Shown in pieces: positions 6,060 to 8,993 of a stretch of 8,993 bases of DNA. The position numbers and the translations under genes are program-made. Below the pieces are notes generated by a model. It saw nothing but the letters and a program-made list of their open reading frames with translations, was not told where the DNA came from and ran no database searches. Within the stretch, counting starts at the first letter, position 1, and the number at the start of each line of letters is the position of its first letter. Origin of the DNA: Pseudomonadota bacterium (GTDB lineage Bacteria > Myxococcota_A > Polyangia > Polyangiales > Sandaracinaceae); contig JAEZBP010000009.1 of NCBI GenBank assembly GCA_023427125.1, positions 1-8,993 of the forward strand. Direction: 5' to 3'.

Positions 6060-6587
6060 ATGCGCATCCATACCGAGTCGCTGATCCGCCACCCCCAGGC
6101 CGAGGTCTACCGCGCGTACCGCGATCGCCTCCCGGAGATCGCGGAGTACATCCCCGACGTGAAGGAGATCCTCGTGCACTCGCGCGAGGAGGTGCCTGGC
6201 GGCGTGAAGCTCCACAACGAGTGGATCGCGAGCCGCGAGATCCCCTCCTACGCGCGGGCGTTCCTCAAGCCGGAGATGCTGCGCTGGGACGACTACGCGG
6301 ACTGGCGCGACGACGAGCACCTCGTGCGCTGGACCCTCAAGCTGCGCGTCTTCACCGACAACGTGAGGTGCAGCGGCACCAACACGTTCCGCAAGATCGA
6401 CGACGGCAAGACGGCGGTCGTCCTCGAGGGCGATCTCGACATCGATCTCAAGAGCATCCCGGGCGTACCGCGCATCCTGGCCGGCGGGCTCAAGCCTCAG
6501 GTCGAGAAGTTCATCGTGTCGCTCATCACGCCGAACCTCGAGCGCGTGAACCAGAGCCTGCAGCAGTTCCTCGACGAGAAGGGCTGA
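6060..6587 (+). CDS. SRPBCC-superfamily protein (DUF2505-like)
   Basis: The 175-residue protein looks like a helix-grip (START/Bet v1-type) lipid- or ligand-binding domain. An N-terminal strand (MRIHTESLIRHPQAEVYRAYRDRLPEIAEYIPDV) carries the usual 'polyketide-cyclase-like' opening. Alternating beta strands follow to about residue 130 (VKLHNEW, LVRWTLKLRVF, TAVVLEGDLDIDL). A long amphipathic C-terminal helix (145-172, QVEKFIVSLITPNLERVNQSLQQFL) ends it. The pattern is most like DUF2505 proteins. There is no signal peptide, so it is cytoplasmic. Its ligand is unknown. It is transcribed alone, diverges from the small Cys-rich gene and converges on the RibD-like gene with five bases between stops. 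The start at 6060 is the natural domain start and follows a -10-like element. Confidence 0.75.
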   Translation: MRIHTESLIRHPQAEVYRAYRDRLPEIAEYIPDVKEILVHSREEVPGGVKLHNEWIASREIPSYARAFLKPEMLRWDDYADWRDDEHLVRWTLKLRVFTDNVRCSGTNTFRKIDDGKTAVVLEGDLDIDLKSIPGVPRILAGGLKPQVEKFIVSLITPNLERVNQSLQQFLDEKG

Positions 6588-6597
6588 GGCCCTCAGC
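6583..6597. terminator. Short hairpin spanning two convergent stop codons
   Basis: GCTGAG (6583-6588) and CTCAGC (6592-6597) are perfect arms with a 3-nt loop. They contain the TGA stops of the SRPBCC gene (6585-6587) and, on the other strand, of the RibD-like gene (6593-6595). It has the same architecture as the hairpin at 1697-1731 but is shorter. Terminator function is inferred. Confidence 0.35.
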
Positions 6598-7306
6598 GGC
6601 GGCGGATCCAGCGCTCGAAGCGCCACGCTCCCTCGGCCGCGCCGCTGACCCGCTCGAAGCGGCGCTCGAGCGCGCGCTCGTCGAGGAAGCGGCCGCCGCG
6701 CGCGCGCGGATCGAGCGGGCCGCCGTACACGCTCAGCGCGAGCTCGTCGATCGCGCAGGGCGGCTCGTAGAGCGGAGCGGCGGTGCTCGGCCCGGCCTCC
6801 ACGCTCACGGAGCGACAGCCCCGCTCGCTCCGTAGGAACGAGAGCGCCACGCGCGCGCTCGGCGCGGGCACGGAGGCGATCTCGATCGCGGTGCGCGCGC
6901 GCAGCGAGGGCGCGGCCGCGGACGAGGTGAAGACGATCGGGCGGAGCGGGCCCGAGAGCGCCGGGTGATCGAGCGGGACATCGCCCCCCGTCAGCACCAA
7001 GAGCCAGGGCGGCTCACCCAGACCGAGCACCTCGCGCCGCCACTCGGCGAGCTCACGCGAGAGCTCGTAGCGGAGCTCGGGCTCCGCCCGGAGGATCGCC
7101 CCGGTGATCACGATCGCCTCGACGCGCGCGCGGGCGAGCTCGAGCGCGAAGAAGTCGGTCGCGCTCTTGGGCGCGTGCTCGCCGATCTTGATCACGTGCC
7201 GCGCGTCGCCCTCCTCGTGCACGGCGACCACGTGGAGCACGCCCTCCATCGCGCCGAGCTCCTCGCCGTAGAGCGCGCGCATCCAATCGCGCGTCGCGTG
7301 CTCCAT
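6593..7306 (-). CDS. Stand-alone RibD C-terminal (DHFR-like) domain protein
   Basis: The 237-residue protein resembles the reductase half of RibD and the related single-domain 'dihydrofolate reductase family' proteins that bind NADPH. Supporting blocks are ARVEAIVITGAILRAEP (60-76), LVLTGGDVPLDHP (103-115) and the C-terminal SVSVEAGPSTAAPLYEPPCAIDELALSVY (166-194). The last of these corresponds to the family's VEGGP..N...L...LVDEL motif. There is no deaminase domain, so it cannot be a complete RibD. The substrate is unknown, possibly a flavin-pathway or other pyrimidine. The start at 7306 is preferred because GGAGGA (7314-7319) lies seven bases upstream. An in-frame ATG at 7321 would add five residues. 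It lies just downstream of the truncated dehydrogenase on the same strand and may have been its operon partner. Confidence 0.75.
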   Translation of the reverse strand: MEHATRDWMRALYGEELGAMEGVLHVVAVHEEGDARHVIKIGEHAPKSATDFFALELARARVEAIVITGAILRAEPELRYELSRELAEWRREVLGLGEPPWLLVLTGGDVPLDHPALSGPLRPIVFTSSAAAPSLRARTAIEIASVPAPSARVALSFLRSERGCRSVSVEAGPSTAAPLYEPPCAIDELALSVYGGPLDPRARGGRFLDERALERRFERVSGAAEGAWRFERWIRRR

Positions 7307-7330
7307 CGGCGCGTCCTCCATCGGCGCAGC

Positions 7331-8002
7331 CTATCGCGGGTAGGAGACGCGATACACGCGGCCGCCGGTCTCGTCGGTGAAGAGGAGGCTGCCGTCGGTC
7401 CGCACGAGGACGCCGACCGGGCGGCCCCAGGTCCTCGGCACCGTGGGATCGATCAAGAAGCCCGTGACGAAGTCCTCGTAGGCGCCGGTGGGGCGGCCCC
7501 CCTCGAAGGGCACGAAGACGATCTTGTAGCCGGTCCCGCGCGAGCGGTTCCACGAGCCGCGGAACGCGACGAAGGCGCCGCCGCGATAGCGCGCGGGGAA
7601 GGCGTCGCGATCGTAGAACGCGAGGCCGAGCGCCGCCGAGTGCGCCTGGAAGAGGACCTCCGGGGTGCGCGTGCGCGCGGTGAGCGCGGGGCGCGCGCTC
7701 TCGCCCTCGTCGGTCGTGAGCCGCGGATCGAGGAGGTCTGGCGCGAGGTACGCCCACGGCCAGCCGTAGAACGCGCCGTCCTCGACCCGCGCGAGGTAGT
7801 CGGGCACGAGATCGTCACCGAGCCCATCACGCTCGTTGACCGTCGCGTAGAGGGCGCCGGTCTCGGGCTGGAAGTCGAGCCCGACCGGGTTGCGCAGGCC
7901 GGACGCGAAGGTGCGTAGGTTCCATCGGTCGCTCCGCGGCCCTCCGGCGCTACGCGCCTCCGGGCTGTCGGCATGCCGTCGCTCCGCTCCGCTCCGATCC
8001 AT
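7331..8002 (-). pseudogene. PQQ-dependent sugar/sorbosone dehydrogenase, 5'-truncated
   Basis: The reading frame encodes the C-terminal half of a soluble PQQ-type sugar (sorbosone) dehydrogenase beta-propeller. Recognisable blocks are LRTFASGLRNPVGLDFQPETG (29-49), GDDLVPDYLARV (62-73), FYGWPWAY, FQAHSAALGLAFY (118-130), FRGSWNRSRGTGYKIVFVPF (147-166) and the closing RPVGVLVRTDGSLLFTDETGGRVYRV (194-219). Normal members exceed 350 residues. Here about 195 family residues remain and the N-terminal half, including the signal peptide, is missing. Upstream of Trp27 the frame enters a short GC-rich repeat-bounded segment (7921-8005) with no homology. The first in-frame ATG (8002) has no ribosome-binding site, and a stop lies just above it at about 8028. 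It therefore looks like a broken remnant, although an expressed shorter protein cannot be excluded. It ends nine bases before the alternative start of the RibD-like gene. Confidence 0.7.
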
Positions 8003-8005
8003 CGG
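7921..8005. repeat. Short GC-rich segment bounded by TCCATCGG direct repeats
   Basis: TCCATCGG occurs at 7921-7928 and again at 7998-8005. Between them lie a GGCGC-TAC-GCGCC hairpin (7946-7958), the palindrome CGGCATGCCG (7969-7978) and tandem GCTCC units (about 7981-7995). The segment begins exactly where dehydrogenase homology ends. Its size and palindromic content recall a REP/MITE-like repeat with target-site duplication. Whether it is mobile cannot be judged from one copy. Confidence 0.35.
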
Positions 8006-8115
8006 CCCGGGCAGTACCCGCGCCGAACGATCGGGTCAAGCGCACCGGCGGCCGCCACCCCGATTCCGCCACCTCCGCCGTTTCGTCGCGCTAACTACGC
8101 GAGATCACATGCGCG

Positions 8116-8142
8116 CCGATCCGGATCGGGCCGTGCACGGCC
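8116..8142. promoter_or_regulatory. Two abutting 14-bp perfect palindromes upstream of radC
   Basis: CCGATCCGGATCGG (8116-8129) and GGCCGTGCACGGCC (8129-8142) are each perfectly symmetric and share one base. They lie 20 bases before the radC start. The core GATCCGGATC recurs at 8984-8993 in front of the second, inverted radC copy, while the other palindrome is degraded there. They may be an operator pair or an mRNA hairpin; function is unknown. Confidence 0.4.
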
Positions 8143-8161
8143 GGCGGTCCGGAGGTGATCC

Positions 8162-8993
8162 ATGGAAGAAGCGATGGTGATGGAGGGACCGCGCGAGCGC
8201 ATGCGCGCGGTCGGAAGCGAGGGGCTGAGCGACGCGGAGCTCCTGGCGGTGCTGCTCGGCACCGGCCAGCGCTGCGAGCCGGTGAGCGTCCTGGCGAGCC
8301 GGGTCTTGCACGAGCTCGGGGGCCTCGCGGCGCTCTCGCGGATCGGCCCTGGGATGCTCGAGCAGGTCATGGGCGTCGGGCCGACCAAGGCGAGCCGCAT
8401 CGTGGCGGCGGTGGAGCTCGGCCGGCGCGTCGTGACGCGGCCGCTGCCGCGGGGAGCGCGGGTGGGATCGAGCCGCGACATCGACGCGGCCCTCCGCCCT
8501 CGCCTCGCGGATCGAGACGTCGAGCACTTCGTGGCGATCGCGCTCGACGCGAAGAACCGCCCGATCGGCGAGGTGGAGATCGCGCGCGGTGGCCTGAGCG
8601 CGTGCCCGGTCTCGCCCGCCGATGTGTTCCGCGCGCTCCTGCGTGAGGCGGCCGCGGGCGTGGTCTTCGTGCACAACCACCCGAGCGGTGAGCCGAGCCC
8701 GAGCGCCGACGACGTCGCGCTGACCGAGCGGCTGCGGCGGGCCGGCGAGCTGCTCCAGCATGGCGGGACCGATCCGCGACAGCGCCGCGATCCCGCCGAG
8801 CTCGTGCAAGACGCGGCTCGCGAGCACGCTGACCGGCTCGCACCGCTGCCCGGTGCCGAGCAGCACCGCCAACAGCTCCGCGTCGCTCAACCCCTCGGTT
8901 CCGACCGCGCGCATGCGCTCGCGCGGCCCCTCGATGACTTCCTCCATGGTCAGCACCTCCGGCTCGCCGGCGCTGCACGGCGCGATCCGGATC
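8162..8993 (+). CDS. radC: RadC/MPN(JAMM)-domain protein, 3' end replaced, open at window edge
   Basis: The first 198 codons (8162-8755) encode a clear RadC. The N-terminal helix-hairpin-helix region reads GLSDAELLAVLLGTG (21-35), then IGPGMLEQVMGVGPTKASRI (61-80). The JAMM metalloprotease-like core follows: FVAIALDAKNRPIG (123-136) and HNHPSGEPSPSADD, with H171, H173 and D184 as metal ligands. RadC is widespread and often carried on mobile elements; its biochemical role is unsettled. The start is ATG at 8162 with GGAGG six bases upstream. After ERLRRAGELL the normal RadC tail (roughly the last 30 residues) is missing. The frame continues without a stop through antisense of a second radC copy to the window end, which is not authentic RadC sequence. 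It is therefore a truncated or chimeric gene, real only to about 8755. Confidence 0.85.
   Translation, partial: MEEAMVMEGPRERMRAVGSEGLSDAELLAVLLGTGQRCEPVSVLASRVLHELGGLAALSRIGPGMLEQVMGVGPTKASRIVAAVELGRRVVTRPLPRGARVGSSRDIDAALRPRLADRDVEHFVAIALDAKNRPIGEVEIARGGLSACPVSPADVFRALLREAAAGVVFVHNHPSGEPSPSADDVALTERLRRAGELLQHGGTDPRQRRDPAELVQDAAREHADRLAPLPGAEQHRQQLRVAQPLGSDRAHALARPLDDFLHGQHLRLAGAARRDPD
8750..8947 (-). pseudogene. Second radC copy, inverted, only first 66 codons
   Basis: Read on the minus strand from ATG 8947, 66 codons match the N-terminus of the radC at 8162: GPRERMRAVG, GLSDAELLAVLLGTGQRCEPVS, VLASRVLHELGG and MLEQ. By hand count, 20 of 180 aligned bases differ from the GP codons onward. 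They change only three residues (Ser/Thr, Leu/Ile, Gly/Ala), so most differences are synonymous. The start region differs by two codons. GGAGG lies eight bases upstream, and the leader up to the window edge is also homologous to that of the first copy. Homology ends at Gln66 (8750), where it meets the other radC through a shared CTGCTC. The rest of this gene is absent. Confidence 0.8.

Larger units (their letters stand above)
8117..8993. repeat. Large imperfect inverted repeat of radC 5' regions
   Basis: The left arm (about 8117-8359: leader plus codons 1-66 or so) and right arm (8993-8750) are inverted copies at roughly 89% identity in the coding part. They enclose about 390 bp of the remaining radC sequence. 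The window stops inside the right arm, so the outer limit is unknown. Confidence 0.75.

Noticed and set aside
8105..8956. Minus-strand frame extending the second radC copy to 283 codons
   Set aside because: After codon 66 it reads the antisense of the other radC. RadC homology stops at 8750, so the extension is not protein-like.
8162..8993. Simple fold-back (same-molecule) amplification artefact as cause of the inverted radC copies
   Set aside because: The arms differ at about 11% of sites, mostly synonymous, and differ in start-codon context. One molecule folding back would give identical arms. A join of two different templates remains possible.

Overview
The window is very GC-rich and densely coded. 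It has short intergenic gaps, convergent gene pairs with almost touching stop codons, overlapping operonic genes, and a secreted cysteine-rich protein carrying a Ca-binding-type 'NGIDDDGDGLIDADDPEC' repeat. These traits together suggest a member of the Myxococcota (Polyangia/Sandaracinus-like) or a related deltaproteobacterial lineage. That placement is an inference from gene style, not from a marker gene.

Layout from left to right. 17-946 (-) encodes a Cys-rich lipoprotein of unknown role. 1060-1707 (+) is msrA (methionine sulfoxide reductase A), diverging from it, with a promoter that looks leaderless. 1721-5633 (-) is a compact three-gene operon read as tetR, then a glycyl radical enzyme (GRE), then its radical-SAM activating enzyme. 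Both junctions are 4-nt stop/start overlaps (ATGA at 5013-5016, GTGA at 2458-2461). A 20-bp perfect-arm inverted repeat sits over the tetR start codon, and a larger hairpin lies just upstream of it. 5724-5903 (-) is a 59-residue Cys-rich (zinc-ribbon-like) protein. 6060-6587 (+) is an SRPBCC/DUF2505-like protein, divergent from the small protein. 6593-7306 (-) is a stand-alone RibD C-terminal (DHFR-like) domain protein. 7331-8002 (-) is the C-terminal half of a PQQ sugar/sorbosone dehydrogenase that has lost its N-terminal half. Its homology stops at one of two TCCATCGG direct repeats. 8162-8755 (+) is the first ~198 codons of radC. At 8750 it joins an inverted, diverged second copy of the radC 5' region (8750-8993, minus strand), which runs to the window edge.

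The main functional unit is the tetR-GRE-activase operon. The GRE has the catalytic Cys (C496) in a GCVEP motif and the glycyl-radical loop RVSGYSA (G828). It is therefore a lyase/dehydratase/decarboxylase-type GRE, not a pyruvate formate-lyase. Its active-site neighbourhood does not match the diol-dehydratase pattern, and its activase is the short type without the ferredoxin-like insert. The substrate is unknown. The right end (from 7921) looks rearranged: a truncated dehydrogenase, a short repeat-bounded segment, twin palindromes, and a head-to-head inverted pair of partial radC genes. No rRNA, tRNA, CRISPR array or transposase was seen. No gap between genes exceeds about 160 bases.
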